NCBI GenBank assembly: GCA_004558305.1
Contig: SFDG01000001.1
Coordinates: forward strand, 85,373-149,372
DNA length: 64,000 bases
Direction of reading: 5' to 3'
From: Phocaeicola plebeius
GTDB lineage: Bacteria; Bacteroidota; Bacteroidia; Bacteroidales; Bacteroidaceae
Made by a program: the position numbers and the translations under genes. The notes beneath the pieces are model-generated. The model was not told the DNA's origin. It was given only the letters and a program-made list of their open reading frames with translations, and searched no databases. This document shows, piece after piece, positions 1 through 9,610 of this stretch. Every line of letters begins with the position of its first letter. Position 1 is the first letter of the stretch.

Positions 1-378
1 GCAGGTATCGGCATAATGTCCCGTTACAATCTTGTCGTAGGCATATCCCGCTTTTTCTTCAAAACAGCCGAACTTGATGAGCCGGTTGCACATCACGTCG
101 GGATTGGAGGTCAGTCCCTGGCGGACCTTGTCGATGGTGTAGGCCACCACGCGGTCCCAGTACTCTTGCTGCAGGTCAATGATTTCCAGTGCCAGTCCGT
201 ATTTTCGGGCAGTGGCAGTGGCCAGTTCGATGTCTTCTTCGGAGGTGCAGGTCAGTCCGTCGTCGGTATCCATTCCGATTTTGATGTAGAACAAATCGGG
301 TTTGTAGCCTTGTTCGCACAGCAGGTGGACAGCGACTGCGCTGTCCACTCCTCCAGACAATAAAGTTGCTATCTTCAT
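1..378 (-). CDS. mnmA: tRNA-specific 2-thiouridylase MnmA (N-terminal part, cut by window edge)
   Basis: This is the first 126 residues of MnmA, which activates U34 of tRNA-Lys, -Glu and -Gln with ATP and inserts sulfur to make 2-thiouridine in the cytoplasm. The PP-loop ATP-binding motif SGGVDSAVA lies at residues 8-16, the family block [13 protein letters not shown] at 92-104 (Cys97 sits where the first catalytic Cys is expected), and TGHYA at 119-123. The start ATG at 376-378 gives the usual N-terminus [10 protein letters not shown]. The gene follows the YgiQ gene after 10 nt on the same strand, so the two are probably co-transcribed. The C-terminal two thirds, with the second catalytic Cys, lie outside the window. 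Identification is secure; completeness cannot be judged. Confidence 0.94.
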   Translation of the reverse strand, partial: MKIATLLSGGVDSAVAVHLLCEQGYKPDLFYIKIGMDTDDGLTCTSEEDIELATATARKYGLALEIIDLQQEYWDRVVAYTIDKVRQGLTSNPDVMCNRLIKFGCFEEKAGYAYDKIVTGHYADTC

Positions 379-388
379 CGTTGTATTT

Positions 389-2221
389 CTATTTTACATA
401 TAGTTTCCGTATCAGGTCGCTCCGGCCGATGCGTTTCAGTTCGGCCATGATGGCCTTCCGTTCTTCGGGCTTGTACCAGAAGAAGAACATGCGTTGGGCC
501 AGTTTCTCGCGGGGGGTTCGGGCGGAGAAGACCGGCTGGAGCGTATAGGGGTGGAATCCCGTGTACCAGGCCTCAGTAGCCACCGTCATCGGGGTCGGTG
601 TGAAGTCCTGTACCTGTTCCAGATGGAAATCCAGTTGCTTGGTGATGACTGCCAGCTCTGCCATATCTTCTTCGGTACAGCCCGGATGGCTGCTGATGAA
701 GTAGGGGATGAGCTGCTGCCGCAGGTTCAGTTCCTTGTTCAGCCGGTCAAAGATACGCTTGAACTGGTAGAACTGCTCGAAGGGCGGTTTGCGCATGATG
801 TACAGCACTTGGTCGGAGGTATGTTCAGGAGCCACTTTCAGGCGGCCGCTCACATGGCGGGCAATCAGTTCGTGTGTATAGCGTGCCGTCCCATTGTCGA
901 TGTCCGCATTACCCGTCCGGTGTAGCAGCAGGTCGTAGCGTACACCGCTGCCGATGAAACTTTTCTTGATGCCCGGAAGGGCATCCACGGCCCGGTAGAT
1001 GTCGAGCAAGGGACGGTGGTCGTTGTTCAGGTTGGGACAGATTTTCGGGTGGATGCACGAAGGACGCTTGCATCGGCGGCAGAGGCTTTCGTCCTTGCCG
1101 TGCATGGCATACATGTTGGCCGACGGGCCTCCCAGGTCGCTCAGGTAGCCCTTGAAGTCGGGGAGAGCCGTGATGGCCTGTACTTCCTTCAGGATGCTTT
1201 CCTTGCTGCGGCTGACGATGAATTTCCCTTGGTGGGCCGAGATGGTGCAGAAGGCGCAGCCGCCGAAACAGCCCCGGTGGATATTGACCGAGAACTTGAT
1301 CATCTCGTAGGCCGGGATGCGCTTGCCTCTGTATTTAGGATGGGGAAGACGGGTGTAGGGGAGGTCGAAGGACTGGTCTAGTTCGCCTTGCGTCATGGGC
1401 GGATAGGGCGGGTTCACCACCACGACTCGTTGGCCCACTGCCTGGCAGATACGGGCTGCCGCGTATTTGTTCGATTCTTCTTCGATGTGGCGGAAGTTCT
1501 GGGCCTGTTTTTTCTTGTCGGCCAGGCATTCTTCGTGCGAGAACAGCTGCAAGTCCTCCTCCAGTGGCTGGAACTCCGTTTTCCGCACCATCCATGCCGT
1601 TTGCGGCAAGTCGTGCGGCAGTTGGCCGTTTGCCGCCTGCAGCCGGCGGACCAAGTCGGTCACCGGCTTTTCGCCCATGCCGTAAATCAGCAGGTCGGCT
1701 CCCGAATCCACCAGAATGGAGGGGCGCAGGCGGTCTTCCCAATAGTCGTAGTGGGTCAGCCGGCGCAAGGAAGCTTCTATTCCTCCCAGCACCACCGGCA
1801 CATCGGGGAACAGCCGTTTCAGAATGGTGGTATAGACAATGCTGGGATATTCCGGACGCAGGTCATGACGGCCGTCGGGCGTATAAGCATCCTCACTGCG
1901 CAAACGCTTGTTGGCAGTGTACTTGTTCACCATACTGTCCATGCAGCCCGGCGACACCCCGAAGAACAGCCGCGGACGGCCCAGCTTCTTGAAGTCACGC
2001 AGGTCGTCCCGCCAGTTGGGCTGGGGAACGATAGCCACCCTCAGTCCTTGCGCTTCAAGCAGTCGTCCGATGACGGCCGCTCCGAACGAAGGGTGGTCCA
2101 CGTATGCATCACCGCTGAACAGGATGACATCCAGTTCGTCCCATCCCCTCAGTTCTACTTCCTTCTTGGTGGTGGGAAGCCAGTCGGTGAGGGGGCGTTG
2201 TTGCGTTTCATACGTTTTCAT
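389..2221 (-). CDS. YgiQ family radical SAM protein
   Basis: A 610-residue protein of the YgiQ (UPF0313) family, radical-SAM enzymes of unknown substrate. The 4Fe-4S/SAM motif CxxxCxxC is visible as CFGGCAFC at residues 318-325, preceded by NIHRG and followed by ISAHQG, as is usual for this family. The N-terminus ([17 protein letters not shown]) and the segment [13 protein letters not shown], which resembles a B12-binding-like domain, are also typical, and the length matches the family. It overlaps the upstream small gene by 14 nt and precedes mnmA by 10 nt, so it sits in a three-gene minus-strand operon. The reaction is not known for any close homologue I can name. Family assignment is confident. 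Confidence 0.92.
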   Translation of the reverse strand: MKTYETQQRPLTDWLPTTKKEVELRGWDELDVILFSGDAYVDHPSFGAAVIGRLLEAQGLRVAIVPQPNWRDDLRDFKKLGRPRLFFGVSPGCMDSMVNKYTANKRLRSEDAYTPDGRHDLRPEYPSIVYTTILKRLFPDVPVVLGGIEASLRRLTHYDYWEDRLRPSILVDSGADLLIYGMGEKPVTDLVRRLQAANGQLPHDLPQTAWMVRKTEFQPLEEDLQLFSHEECLADKKKQAQNFRHIEEESNKYAAARICQAVGQRVVVVNPPYPPMTQGELDQSFDLPYTRLPHPKYRGKRIPAYEMIKFSVNIHRGCFGGCAFCTISAHQGKFIVSRSKESILKEVQAITALPDFKGYLSDLGGPSANMYAMHGKDESLCRRCKRPSCIHPKICPNLNNDHRPLLDIYRAVDALPGIKKSFIGSGVRYDLLLHRTGNADIDNGTARYTHELIARHVSGRLKVAPEHTSDQVLYIMRKPPFEQFYQFKRIFDRLNKELNLRQQLIPYFISSHPGCTEEDMAELAVITKQLDFHLEQVQDFTPTPMTVATEAWYTGFHPYTLQPVFSARTPREKLAQRMFFFWYKPEERKAIMAELKRIGRSDLIRKLYVK

Positions 2222-2528
2222 TTCCCGACAGTTCTTTCCTCCGCTGCCAGTCGATATAGAGCAGAATGAGCTGGTGCAGTCCGAATGCCTTCATGTTGTT
2301 GTGGTAGATCACATCGATGCACAGGTCCAGGAGGTCCTTGCTGTTCGCCTCCGACGAAGCGATGAGCGAACGCAGGTTCAGTTTCAGCTTGTCCAGCACG
2401 CTTTCATCTACGATGCCGTTGCTGTCAATCAGGTGTTGGAACAGGGAGTATTTCTCGATGGTCTGCAGATGTTCGTCCGAAATTTCCATGCTACGGGTAC
2501 CCGTAGGGTTCGTTTGTATGGTATACAT
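2208..2528 (-). CDS. conserved hypothetical protein, 106 aa
   Basis: I do not recognise a named family. The product is a 106-residue, acidic, probably helical soluble protein with no signal peptide or membrane segment. The first 14 residues precede a second Met (MEISDEHLQ), which is an alternative start. The 3' end overlaps the YgiQ start by 14 nt, which suggests translational coupling. A good Bacteroidetes promoter box (TAACTTTG on the minus strand, 2570-2577) lies about 40 nt upstream, so this gene heads the operon hypothetical-YgiQ-mnmA. Reality as a gene is supported by the promoter, the operon overlap and the amino-acid composition, not by homology. Confidence 0.75.
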   Translation of the reverse strand: MYTIQTNPTGTRSMEISDEHLQTIEKYSLFQHLIDSNGIVDESVLDKLKLNLRSLIASSEANSKDLLDLCIDVIYHNNMKAFGLHQLILLYIDWQRRKELSGNENV

Positions 2529-2569
2529 GTCTTCTTGTTCTTTTGGTGGTTAGAAAATCTATTCTTGAG

Positions 2570-2577
2570 CAAAGTTA
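2570..2577 (-). promoter_or_regulatory. Bacteroidetes -7 promoter box (TAACTTTG)
   Basis: TAACTTTG read on the minus strand fits the TAnnTTTG -7 consensus and lies about 40 nt upstream of the 106-aa gene that heads the YgiQ-mnmA run. It faces away from the mazG promoter, so the 2529-2690 gap is a divergent promoter region. Confidence 0.65.
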
Positions 2578-2661
2578 GTGATTTTTTGCTGAACACCAAG
2601 AAGGCAGGCGTTGAGATTTTGTTTTTTCCCGGTTTTTCGGTAGGATGCACGGGTTTTTTCG

Positions 2662-2669
2662 TACCTTTG
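2662..2669 (+). promoter_or_regulatory. mazG -7 promoter box (TACCTTTG)
   Basis: TACCTTTG fits TAnnTTTG and ends 21 nt before the mazG ATG, implying a 5' UTR of roughly 15-20 nt. No Shine-Dalgarno sequence is visible in that UTR. Confidence 0.7.
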
Positions 2670-2690
2670 TCCCGCTAAATAGAAACCGAT

Positions 2691-3476
2691 ATGCATACAA
2701 GACAAGAACAACTGGAAGCCTTCGGGCGATTGCTCGATGTGCTCGACGAACTTCGGGTGAAATGTCCGTGGGACCGCAAGCAGACCAACGAGAGCCTGCG
2801 GCCCAACACCATCGAGGAAGTGTACGAACTCTGCGACGCATTGATGCGCAACGACGAGAAGAATATCTGCAAGGAACTGGGCGACGTGTTGCTCCACGTG
2901 CTCTTTTATGCCAAGATAGGCAGCGAGACCGGGGCGTTCGACATCAAGGAGGTGTGTGACCGCCTGTGCGACAAGCTGATTTTCCGCCATCCCCATGTGT
3001 TTGGCGAGGTGAAGGCCGATACGGCCGAAAAGGTGTCGGAAAACTGGGAGCAGATCAAGCTGAAGGAGAAGGATGGCAACAAGACCGTGCTGAGCGGGGT
3101 GCCTGCCGCGTTGCCGTCGCTCATCAAGGCCTACCGCATCCAGGACAAGGCCCGCAATGTGGGCTTCGACTGGGAGGAACGCGAGCAGGTCTGGACGAAG
3201 GTGAAGGAAGAAGTGGGGGAATTCGAGGCCGAGGTGGCCCACATGGACAAGGAACGGGCCGAGGCGGAGTTCGGCGATGTGCTGTTCAGTCTGGTGAATG
3301 CCGCCCGTCTGTACAAGATCAATCCCGACAATGCCCTTGAACGCACCAACCAGAAGTTCATCCGTCGGTTCAATTACCTGGAGGAGCATACCCTTCGCGA
3401 GGGGCGTAACCTGAAGGACATGACGCTCGAAGAGATGGATGTTCTCTGGAACGAGGCAAAAAGCAAGGGACTCTGA
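2691..3476 (+). CDS. mazG: nucleoside triphosphate pyrophosphohydrolase MazG
   Basis: A 261-residue MazG, which hydrolyses (d)NTPs to NMP and pyrophosphate and is thought to clean non-canonical nucleotides from the pool. The first MazG domain shows the usual start (CPWDRKQTNESLRPNTIEE) and the metal-binding set E42/E43/E46 with E62/D65. A second MazG repeat covers about residues 150-250 (KVKEEVGEFEAEV, then EAEFGDVLFSLVN). The tandem-domain length matches E. coli MazG (263 aa). The gene is transcribed alone from the box at 2662-2669. Its stop codon lies in the loop of a perfect 10-bp hairpin that separates it from the convergent hydrolase gene. Confidence 0.95.
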   Translation: MHTRQEQLEAFGRLLDVLDELRVKCPWDRKQTNESLRPNTIEEVYELCDALMRNDEKNICKELGDVLLHVLFYAKIGSETGAFDIKEVCDRLCDKLIFRHPHVFGEVKADTAEKVSENWEQIKLKEKDGNKTVLSGVPAALPSLIKAYRIQDKARNVGFDWEEREQVWTKVKEEVGEFEAEVAHMDKERAEAEFGDVLFSLVNAARLYKINPDNALERTNQKFIRRFNYLEEHTLREGRNLKDMTLEEMDVLWNEAKSKGL

Positions 3477-3488
3477 ACGAGTCCCTTG
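3464..3488. terminator. perfect hairpin enclosing the mazG stop codon
   Basis: CAAGGGACTC (3464-3473) and GAGTCCCTTG (3479-3488) form a perfect 10-bp stem with a 5-nt loop TGAAC whose first three bases are the mazG stop codon. No clear T-run follows on the plus strand. It may act as a two-way terminator or 3'-end stabiliser between mazG and the convergent gene ending at 3538. Confidence 0.6.
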
Positions 3489-3537
3489 TCAGACAATCCG
3501 AAAATAGTGTCTTTGTCTTTCTGTTGACACCTCCTCC

Positions 3538-4488
3538 TCAAAGCCATTCCTTCAGGAAGCGGGCCACGCGGTCGGTGTATTCTTCCGGCCGGAGTAAGTA
3601 CGACCGCGCATGGGTGGCGCCAGGAACTATCCACAGCTCTTTCGGGTCTGGCTTGGCCGCATACAGCGGATAGACCATCCAGGTGGGGACGAAGTCATCG
3701 GCATCCCCGTGGATGAACAGCATCGGCAGCCGGCACCGGGCCACCTGACGCAAGGCAGAAGCTTCCCGGAAATTCCAGCCATACTGCCACTGGCAGAGGA
3801 GGCTGGCAACAGATAGCAGGGGGAACGCCGGAAGCGAGAACTGCTGGCGCAGCTCTTTGCTGAACTGGTCCCACACGCTGGTGTAGCCGCAGTCTTCCAC
3901 GAAGGAGCGGACGTGAGAGGGCTGCGGGTCGCCCGAAAGCATCAGGGTGGTGGCCGCTCCCATGGAGATACCGTGTACCACCGTCCGCAGCGAATCGCCG
4001 AACAAGGCCGGTGCCACCTCCAGCCATTGCGCCACATCCTTGCGGTCCAGCCATCCCATCTGGAAGGCATCCCCTCCGCTCAGTCCCGAGTAACGGAGGT
4101 CGGGCAGCAGGATGTTGCAGCCCAGCGAGCGGTGGTAGAGATAGCCGATGTGGAGCATCCGAATGGCATTGTCCGTATAGCCATGGACAATAACGGCCGT
4201 GCGGGCCGTCGGACGGTCGGCCGCCGCATAACAGGCATGCAGGCGCACCCCGTCAGAAGCCACGATGAACGTGTCGCGCAAGGCGTGGGCCTTCTGCAGG
4301 CTGTCCGTCCACGACACCAGCATCGGATAGGTTTCGCGCATATACGCCCACGAGCCTGCCAGGTCCTTGCCCCGGTTTTCCGGGCGCAGGGCATAGTTCA
4401 GCAGGTACAGGCTGCCGCCTGCAATCGCCGCTGCGAGCAGCAGCACGACGGTCAGTCCTCCGGCCAGCAGCTGTCGGTTCCGGTTCAT
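3538..4488 (-). CDS. alpha/beta hydrolase, membrane-anchored
   Basis: A 316-residue serine hydrolase of the alpha/beta fold. Residues about 6-28 are a hydrophobic segment after NRNRQ, consistent with an N-terminal anchor with the enzyme outside the cytoplasm. The nucleophile elbow is GISMG with Ser175, His293 lies in PGATHAR, and Asp262 or Asp265 (HGDADDF) completes a possible triad. The spacing resembles the YqkD/BAAT-like hydrolases of Gram-positives and Bacteroidetes, whose substrates are mostly unknown. It starts 9 nt after aroE on the same strand and is the last gene of the phoH-purC-ubiE-aroE run. Fold and catalytic class are confident; substrate is not. Confidence 0.87.
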   Translation of the reverse strand: MNRNRQLLAGGLTVVLLLAAAIAGGSLYLLNYALRPENRGKDLAGSWAYMRETYPMLVSWTDSLQKAHALRDTFIVASDGVRLHACYAAADRPTARTAVIVHGYTDNAIRMLHIGYLYHRSLGCNILLPDLRYSGLSGGDAFQMGWLDRKDVAQWLEVAPALFGDSLRTVVHGISMGAATTLMLSGDPQPSHVRSFVEDCGYTSVWDQFSKELRQQFSLPAFPLLSVASLLCQWQYGWNFREASALRQVARCRLPMLFIHGDADDFVPTWMVYPLYAAKPDPKELWIVPGATHARSYLLRPEEYTDRVARFLKEWL

Positions 4489-4497
4489 GCGGCTTCT

Positions 4498-5241
4498 CTA
4501 TTGGTTCCAGATGTCCCATGCCCCGAACGCTTGCAGGAGCAGCATCTCCAGGCCGTTCTTCACCGTGGCCCCCTGGTCGGCGCCGCGTTTCATGAACAGG
4601 GTCGTGTTGGGGTTGTAGAGCAGGTCGTACAGCAGGTGCTTGGGAGTAATCAGTTCGTACGGGATGTCGGGACAGAGATCAGCTTGCGGATACATGCCCA
4701 CGGGCGTACAGTTCACGATGACCTTGTATTCCTCCATGCGTTCGGGCGTGAGGTCCGCATACGTGATGGTGGATTCGTTGCGCCGGCTGCGCGATACGAA
4801 CAGGGTGTCCAGTCCCAGTTTACGGAGCGAGTAGTTCACGGCTTTCGAGGCCCCTCCCGTGCCCAGGATGAGGGCCTTCGTGTGGTGGCGTTCCAGCAGC
4901 GGTTCGATAGACTGAGTGAATCCCAGAACGTCAGAGTTATAGCCTTTCAGCGTCACTTTCCCCTTGTTGCGGATAATGCGGATGACATTCACCGCCCCGA
5001 TGCTGGCAGCGTCCTTGTCCAGCTCGTCCAGATAGGAAATGACTTTTTCCTTATAAGGGATGGTGACATTCAGTCCCACGAGGTTGGGGTGGGAGGCCAC
5101 TACTTTGGGGAAATCCTCGATGGTCGGGATTTCGAAGTTGACGTACTCTGCGTCGATGTTTTCTGAGTGGAACTTCTCGTTGAAGAAATTCTTCGAGAAC
5201 GAGTGTCCGAGCGGATAACCGATCAGGCCGAATTGTTTCAT
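4498..5241 (-). CDS. aroE: shikimate dehydrogenase AroE
   Basis: A 247-residue shikimate 5-dehydrogenase (3-dehydroshikimate + NADPH to shikimate), step four of the aromatic amino acid pathway. The N-terminus carries the substrate-binding GYPLGHSFSKNFFNEKF block. N/V-G-L-N-V-T-I-P-Y-K (residues 54-63) contains the catalytic Lys, and GTGGASKAV is the dinucleotide-binding loop with SRSR downstream, which fits NADPH use. Length is slightly short of the usual 260-280, as is normal in Bacteroidetes. It follows ubiE by 21 nt and precedes the hydrolase by 9 nt. aroC, a later step of the same pathway, lies at 28.2-29.3 kb. Confidence 0.95.
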   Translation of the reverse strand: MKQFGLIGYPLGHSFSKNFFNEKFHSENIDAEYVNFEIPTIEDFPKVVASHPNLVGLNVTIPYKEKVISYLDELDKDAASIGAVNVIRIIRNKGKVTLKGYNSDVLGFTQSIEPLLERHHTKALILGTGGASKAVNYSLRKLGLDTLFVSRSRRNESTITYADLTPERMEEYKVIVNCTPVGMYPQADLCPDIPYELITPKHLLYDLLYNPNTTLFMKRGADQGATVKNGLEMLLLQAFGAWDIWNQ

Positions 5242-5262
5242 GGTTGATGCTTGTTTATTGGG

Positions 5263-6000
5263 TTATTTTACGGCAAAGTACAGCGTACAGGTCCCCAGCG
5301 TGAGTCGTTCGAACTCCACGTGGCTGAAGCCTGCCTTGCGGAGGATGTCGCGCATCACCTCGCCTTGCGGGAATGCCTGGATGGATTCGGGCAGGTAGGT
5401 ATAAGCGTTGCGGTCCTTCGAAAGCAGTTTGCCGAGGGTGGGGATCACCAGGCGCGAGTAGAGGGCATAGAGCTGTTTCATGGGAAAGCCCTGTGGCTCC
5501 GACAGTTCCAGGATGACCAGATGGCCGCCCGGCACCAGAACACGGTGCATCTCGCGCAGACCGGCATCCAGGTCCTCGAAGTTGCGGATGCCGAACGCCA
5601 CCGTGACGGCATCGAACCGAGCATCGGCGAACGTGAGGGCGGTGCAGTCTTCCTTGGCAAAGCGGATGCGGCCCTCCAGTCCCGCCTGGCGTACCTTCTC
5701 GCGGGCCACGCTCATCATCCCTTCCGAAATGTCGGTACCCGTCAGTTCGTCGGGCTGCAGCAGACGGCAGGCCTGGATGGCAAAGTCGCCCGTACCGGTC
5801 GCCACATCCATGATGCGCCGCGGACGGAACGGCACCAGCCGGCGGATGGCTTTCTTCCGCCACCGCTTGTCGATGCCCAATGAGAGGGTATGGTTCAGCC
5901 GGTCATAGGCGGAGGCGATGTTGTCGAACATCTTCTCCACCTGTGCGGCCTTGCTCTCGGCGTCGTTGTAGGGCTTGACGCTTTCTTGCGGATATTTCAT
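5263..6000 (-). CDS. ubiE: demethylmenaquinone methyltransferase (UbiE/MenG)
   Basis: A 245-residue class I SAM methyltransferase that makes the final C-methylation of menaquinone; Bacteroidales use menaquinone, so MenG activity is the expected role. Motifs seen: [22 protein letters not shown] near the N-terminus (family signature), [12 protein letters not shown] as the SAM-binding motif I, and [13 protein letters not shown] with a following RVLVPGG. I chose the ATG at 5998-6000 (MKYPQESV) because it starts 13 nt after the purC stop. An in-frame ATG at 6045 would overlap purC and adds an unconserved-looking extension. It lies between purC and aroE on one strand. Confidence 0.94.
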   Translation of the reverse strand: MKYPQESVKPYNDAESKAAQVEKMFDNIASAYDRLNHTLSLGIDKRWRKKAIRRLVPFRPRRIMDVATGTGDFAIQACRLLQPDELTGTDISEGMMSVAREKVRQAGLEGRIRFAKEDCTALTFADARFDAVTVAFGIRNFEDLDAGLREMHRVLVPGGHLVILELSEPQGFPMKQLYALYSRLVIPTLGKLLSKDRNAYTYLPESIQAFPQGEVMRDILRKAGFSHVEFERLTLGTCTLYFAVK

Positions 6001-6013
6001 GGGTACCGGCGTT

Positions 6014-6958
6014 TTATCCCAGATAGTCGGCGACGTTCTTTTCAATGCGTTCGGCCAGGTTGTCGGGATCGGCCTTCACGAAGGTTTCGCCGGTGATGTG
6101 CTCATACAGCTCGATGTAGCGGTTGCTGATGGATTCCACGATGGCAGGAGTCATTTCGGGAACGGTCTGTCCTTCCTTGCCCTGGAATCCGTTGTCCATG
6201 AGCCATTCGCGGACAAACTCCTTGGAGAGCTGCTTCTGCGGCAATCCTTTCTCGAAGTTCTCTTCGTAGCCTTCCTTGTAGAAATAACGGCTGGAGTCGG
6301 GGGTGTGGATTTCGTCCATGAGGTAGATTTCTCCGTTGTGCTTGCCGAATTCATACTTGGTGTCCACGAGGATCAGGCCGCGTTCGGCTGCCATCTGGGT
6401 TCCGCGTTCGAACAGGGCGAGGGTATAGCGTTCCAGCGTTTCGTACTCTTCGGGAGTGGCCAGTCCCTGGGCCAGGATTTCTTCCTTGGAGATATCCTCG
6501 TCGTGCAGGCCCATCTCCGCCTTGGTGGTAGGAGTGATGATGGGAGTGGGGAACTTTTCGTTTTCGCGCATGCCGTCGGGCAGACGGACGCCGCAGATTT
6601 CACGGACACCGCTGCGATAGGCACGCCAGGCACTGCCGCACAGGTAGCCGCGTACAATCATCTCTACGGGGAATCCCTGACACATTACGCCTACAGTCAC
6701 CATCGGGTCTGGGGTGGCCAGTTTCCAGTTCGGGCAGATATCCTGAGTGGCATCGAGGAACTTGGCGGCAATCTGGTTCAGCATCTGTCCCTTGTAGGGG
6801 ATGCCTTCGGGCAGTACGACATCGAACGCTGAAATGCGGTCGGTGGCTACCATGACCAGTTTCTCATCGTTGATGTTGTAGACATCGCGCACTTTACCGT
6901 GGTATACGCTTTTCTGGTTGGAAAAGTGATAGTCTGTTTTTGTTAAAGCTTTGCTCAT
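6014..6958 (-). CDS. purC: phosphoribosylaminoimidazole-succinocarboxamide synthase PurC
   Basis: SAICAR synthetase, 314 residues, step eight of purine synthesis (CAIR + Asp + ATP). Typical motifs are [34 protein letters not shown] (the start of the ATP-binding fold), [15 protein letters not shown] and [11 protein letters not shown]. The start ATG at 6956-6958 gives [12 protein letters not shown]. The longer frame to 7072 adds a Lys/Asn-rich extension without family character and runs across a likely promoter. A TACCTTTC sequence on the minus strand near 7010-7017 is a possible -7 box. The gene is followed closely by ubiE. Confidence 0.95.
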   Translation of the reverse strand: MSKALTKTDYHFSNQKSVYHGKVRDVYNINDEKLVMVATDRISAFDVVLPEGIPYKGQMLNQIAAKFLDATQDICPNWKLATPDPMVTVGVMCQGFPVEMIVRGYLCGSAWRAYRSGVREICGVRLPDGMRENEKFPTPIITPTTKAEMGLHDEDISKEEILAQGLATPEEYETLERYTLALFERGTQMAAERGLILVDTKYEFGKHNGEIYLMDEIHTPDSSRYFYKEGYEENFEKGLPQKQLSKEFVREWLMDNGFQGKEGQTVPEMTPAIVESISNRYIELYEHITGETFVKADPDNLAERIEKNVADYLG

Positions 6959-7028
6959 TTTTTCTATACAGTTTTGATGGTTACAGTTATGTATGTTCCG
7001 CTTCGAGGCCGAAAGGTACGAATTTTCT

Positions 7029-8036
7029 TCAAGATTCGGCCAGTTGGGAAGCATTATTTTTCTCTTTTTCAACTTTCAGTCGCAATTTTTCTGCTTTGGC
7101 CCGTTCGTCGAAGGCCTCGTAGGCTTCCACGATGCGGGTCACCAGCTTGTGGCGCACGATGTCCTTCTTGTCCAGTTCGACGAAACTGATACCCTTCACG
7201 TTCTTCAGGATGCGCAGGGCCTGTACCAGTCCCGAGGTCTGTGCCGCAGGCAGGTCAATCTGGGTCATGTCGCCCGTCACGATCATCTTGGTGTTCATCC
7301 CCATGCGGGTCAGGAACATCTTGATTTGCTGGGTCGTGGTGTTCTGCGCTTCATCGAGGATGACGACCGCATCGTTGAGCGTGCGTCCGCGCATGAAGGC
7401 CAGGGGAGCTATCTGGATGATGTTCAGTTCCATGTACTCTTTCAGCTTGGCGGCAGGAATCATGTCCTGCAGGGCATCGTAGAGCGGCTGCAGGTATGGG
7501 TCGATTTTGTCCTTCATGTCGCCGGGCAGGAAGCCCAGCTTCTCGCCCGCCTCTACGGCAGGTCGGCTCAGGATGATTTTCTTGATTTCCTTGTTCTTCA
7601 AGGCACGTACAGCCAGAGCGATGGCCGTGTAGGTCTTTCCCGATCCGGCAGGACCGATGGCGAAGACCATGTCATTGCGTTCGAACTCTTTCACCAGCCG
7701 GAGCTGGTTGGAGCTGCGGGGCACAATCGGCTTGCCCGTCACGCTGAAGACAATGGCGTCGCCGGCCTTCTCCACCGAAGGCGACTGGCCTTTCACGATG
7801 TCGAGGATGCTTTCTTCGTTGAGCGAGTTGTAACGGGCGCAATGTTTTTCGAGGGCCGTAATGGCTTCCTCGAAGGCACGCATCTCTTCCTCATCGCCCA
7901 TCACCTTGATGACATCGCCGCGGGCCACTATGCGCAGCTTGGGGAACAATGCCTTGATCATGAGGATATTGGCATTGTTGACACCATAAAAGATGACGGG
8001 GTCGATGTCTTCCAGTACTATATGCTTTTCTATCAT
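7029..8036 (-). CDS. PhoH family ATPase
   Basis: A 335-residue PhoH/YbeZ-type P-loop NTPase. Walker A is GPAGSGKT at residues 128-135, Walker B is [11 protein letters not shown], and the family's RG(R/M)TLNDAV and GDMTQIDLP blocks are present. An N-terminal domain of about 100 residues resembles the KH-like region of the family. Homologues act with YbeY in rRNA maturation or RNA quality control; the precise job here is inferred. The gene starts the minus-strand series before purC (70-nt gap) and is divergent from the lipoprotein gene at 8170. A TAATTTTG box on the minus strand at 8080-8087 is its likely promoter. Confidence 0.92.
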   Translation of the reverse strand: MIEKHIVLEDIDPVIFYGVNNANILMIKALFPKLRIVARGDVIKVMGDEEEMRAFEEAITALEKHCARYNSLNEESILDIVKGQSPSVEKAGDAIVFSVTGKPIVPRSSNQLRLVKEFERNDMVFAIGPAGSGKTYTAIALAVRALKNKEIKKIILSRPAVEAGEKLGFLPGDMKDKIDPYLQPLYDALQDMIPAAKLKEYMELNIIQIAPLAFMRGRTLNDAVVILDEAQNTTTQQIKMFLTRMGMNTKMIVTGDMTQIDLPAAQTSGLVQALRILKNVKGISFVELDKKDIVRHKLVTRIVEAYEAFDERAKAEKLRLKVEKEKNNASQLAES

Positions 8037-8079
8037 TGGCTTTTCTGATTCGCTGTTAGCGTCTTGTAATTTTCGACTG

Positions 8080-8087
8080 CAAAATTA
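8080..8087 (-). promoter_or_regulatory. phoH-type gene -7 box (TAATTTTG)
   Basis: TAATTTTG on the minus strand fits TAnnTTTG and is 43 nt upstream of the PhoH-family ATG. It shares a 133-bp divergent region with the promoter of the lipoprotein gene. Confidence 0.6.
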
Positions 8088-8130
8088 ATCATTCCTTTTG
8101 ATTGTGGATGGGATTCTTCGATTTTTTCTC

Positions 8131-8138
8131 TACCTTTG
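8131..8138 (+). promoter_or_regulatory. -7 box of lipoprotein-truA-epimerase run (TACCTTTG)
   Basis: TACCTTTG fits TAnnTTTG and lies 31 nt upstream of the ATG at 8170, the first gene of a tightly packed three-gene plus-strand run. Confidence 0.65.
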
Positions 8139-8169
8139 CTGCATCAAAACTATTTAGAGACAAAAAGAC

Positions 8170-8832
8170 ATGAAGAAGCTAACAAGCTGGTGTGGCATCG
8201 CGGCGGCACTTCTCTGCCTGGTATCGTGCGGAGAGAAGGATATGTCGATGAAGATGAACAACCCACACAATATCAGAGGTGTTATCAGTTATAAGCGGAG
8301 CTTTAACGACCTGAACGACGTACAGTTGGCCACGGCCAAGAAAATCGGAATCCGCCCCATTGCCACGCGCGAGGAAGCTGAGCACATCAAAGGTCGGCTG
8401 CTGGAAATACAGGCTTGCGAACGCTATGGTCTGGACTCGCTGACGCATTCCATCCCGTTCCTGATTCCGCAGGCGGTGGCCCTGCTGGATACCATCGGCG
8501 TGAATTTCCTGGACTCGCTGGAGGCCAAAGGACTGAACCCCAACCGGGTCATCGTCACTTCGGTGACACGTACGCGGCAAGATGTCAAACGGCTGCGGCA
8601 GCGCAACACGAATGCGTCGGAGAACTCGTGCCATTTTTACGGGACGACCTTCGACCTGAGCTGGCGGCGCTTCGAGAAGGTGGAGGACCCGGACGGACGG
8701 CCCATGCAGGATGTCAGTGCCGATACCCTGAAACTGGTACTCTCGGAAGTGCTGCGCGACCTGCGCAAGGCGGAGCGATGCTACGTGAAGTACGAGTTGA
8801 AACAAGGATGTTTCCACATAACTGCCCGCTGA
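8170..8832 (+). CDS. DUF5715-like lipoprotein with M15-type D,D-peptidase signature
   Basis: A 220-residue lipoprotein: Lys-rich start, hydrophobic core and lipobox LVSC with Cys20, so probably attached to a membrane in the envelope. The sequence SCHFYGTTFD (153-162) matches the zinc-peptidase M15 pattern SxHxxGxxxD, giving ligands His155 and Asp162. C-terminal E209 and H216 (YELKQGCFHIT) match the catalytic Glu and third His ligand of the ExxH-type tail. The SVTRTRQDVKRL block before it is also M15-like. I infer a murein-processing D,D-carboxypeptidase-like role; activity is unproven. Three nt separate it from truA, so they are co-transcribed. Confidence 0.78.
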   Translation: MKKLTSWCGIAAALLCLVSCGEKDMSMKMNNPHNIRGVISYKRSFNDLNDVQLATAKKIGIRPIATREEAEHIKGRLLEIQACERYGLDSLTHSIPFLIPQAVALLDTIGVNFLDSLEAKGLNPNRVIVTSVTRTRQDVKRLRQRNTNASENSCHFYGTTFDLSWRRFEKVEDPDGRPMQDVSADTLKLVLSEVLRDLRKAERCYVKYELKQGCFHITAR

Positions 8833-8835
8833 GCC

Positions 8836-9591
8836 ATGCACCGCTATTTCATGGAACTGGCCTACGACGGGACCAACTACCACGGCTGGCAGATCCAGCC
8901 CAACGGCGTCAGCGTCCAGGAAACGCTGATGAAGGCATTGGCCACCTTTCTCCGCCAACCGGTGGAGGTGGTGGGAGCCGGCCGTACCGATGCGGGGGTA
9001 CATGCCCACAAGATGGTGGCCCATTTCGACTTCCCGGAATGCTTGGACGGACCGACGGTGACGGACAAGCTGAACCGTCTGCTGCCGCCCGATGTGGCCG
9101 TGTACGGCGTGCGGGAGGTACAGCCGGATGCGCATGCCCGTTTCGATGCCGTTTATCGTACCTATCAGTACCATGTCACGACGCGCAAGGACCCGTTCGG
9201 ACGGCAATATGCCTGGCGGCTGTTTCATCCGCTGGACTTCGGACGGATGAACGAGGCGGCCGCCACCTTATTTGACTATACCGATTTTACCAGTTTCAGC
9301 AAGCTGCATACCGATGTCAAGACCAACAACTGCCGCATCCTGCATGCCCGCTGGGATCCGCAGGGAGAGGGGGAATGGGTGTTTACCATCCAGGCCGACC
9401 GCTTCTTGCGCAATATGGTGCGGGCCGTGGTCGGAACGCTGGTGGAGGTGGGTCGCGGCAAACTCTCGGTAGAGGGATTCCGCAGGGTCATCGAGGCGAA
9501 GGACCGTTGCAGTGCCGGAACTTCGGTGCCGGGGCATGGGCTGTTTTTGGTGGATGTCGGGTATGGAGAGAACATCGAAAAGAAAGATTGA
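8836..9591 (+). CDS. truA: tRNA pseudouridine(38-40) synthase TruA
   Basis: TruA isomerises uridines 38-40 of the tRNA anticodon arm. The 251-residue protein begins [20 protein letters not shown] and carries the catalytic Asp52 in [11 protein letters not shown]. The C-terminal [19 protein letters not shown] block is also diagnostic. Length agrees with the family. It starts 3 nt after the M15-like lipoprotein and is followed after 19 nt by the aldose-epimerase gene, so all three are probably read from the promoter at 8131. Confidence 0.96.
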   Translation: MHRYFMELAYDGTNYHGWQIQPNGVSVQETLMKALATFLRQPVEVVGAGRTDAGVHAHKMVAHFDFPECLDGPTVTDKLNRLLPPDVAVYGVREVQPDAHARFDAVYRTYQYHVTTRKDPFGRQYAWRLFHPLDFGRMNEAAATLFDYTDFTSFSKLHTDVKTNNCRILHARWDPQGEGEWVFTIQADRFLRNMVRAVVGTLVEVGRGKLSVEGFRRVIEAKDRCSAGTSVPGHGLFLVDVGYGENIEKKD

Positions 9592-9610
9592 ACCAATAAT
9601 TGATCAGTAT

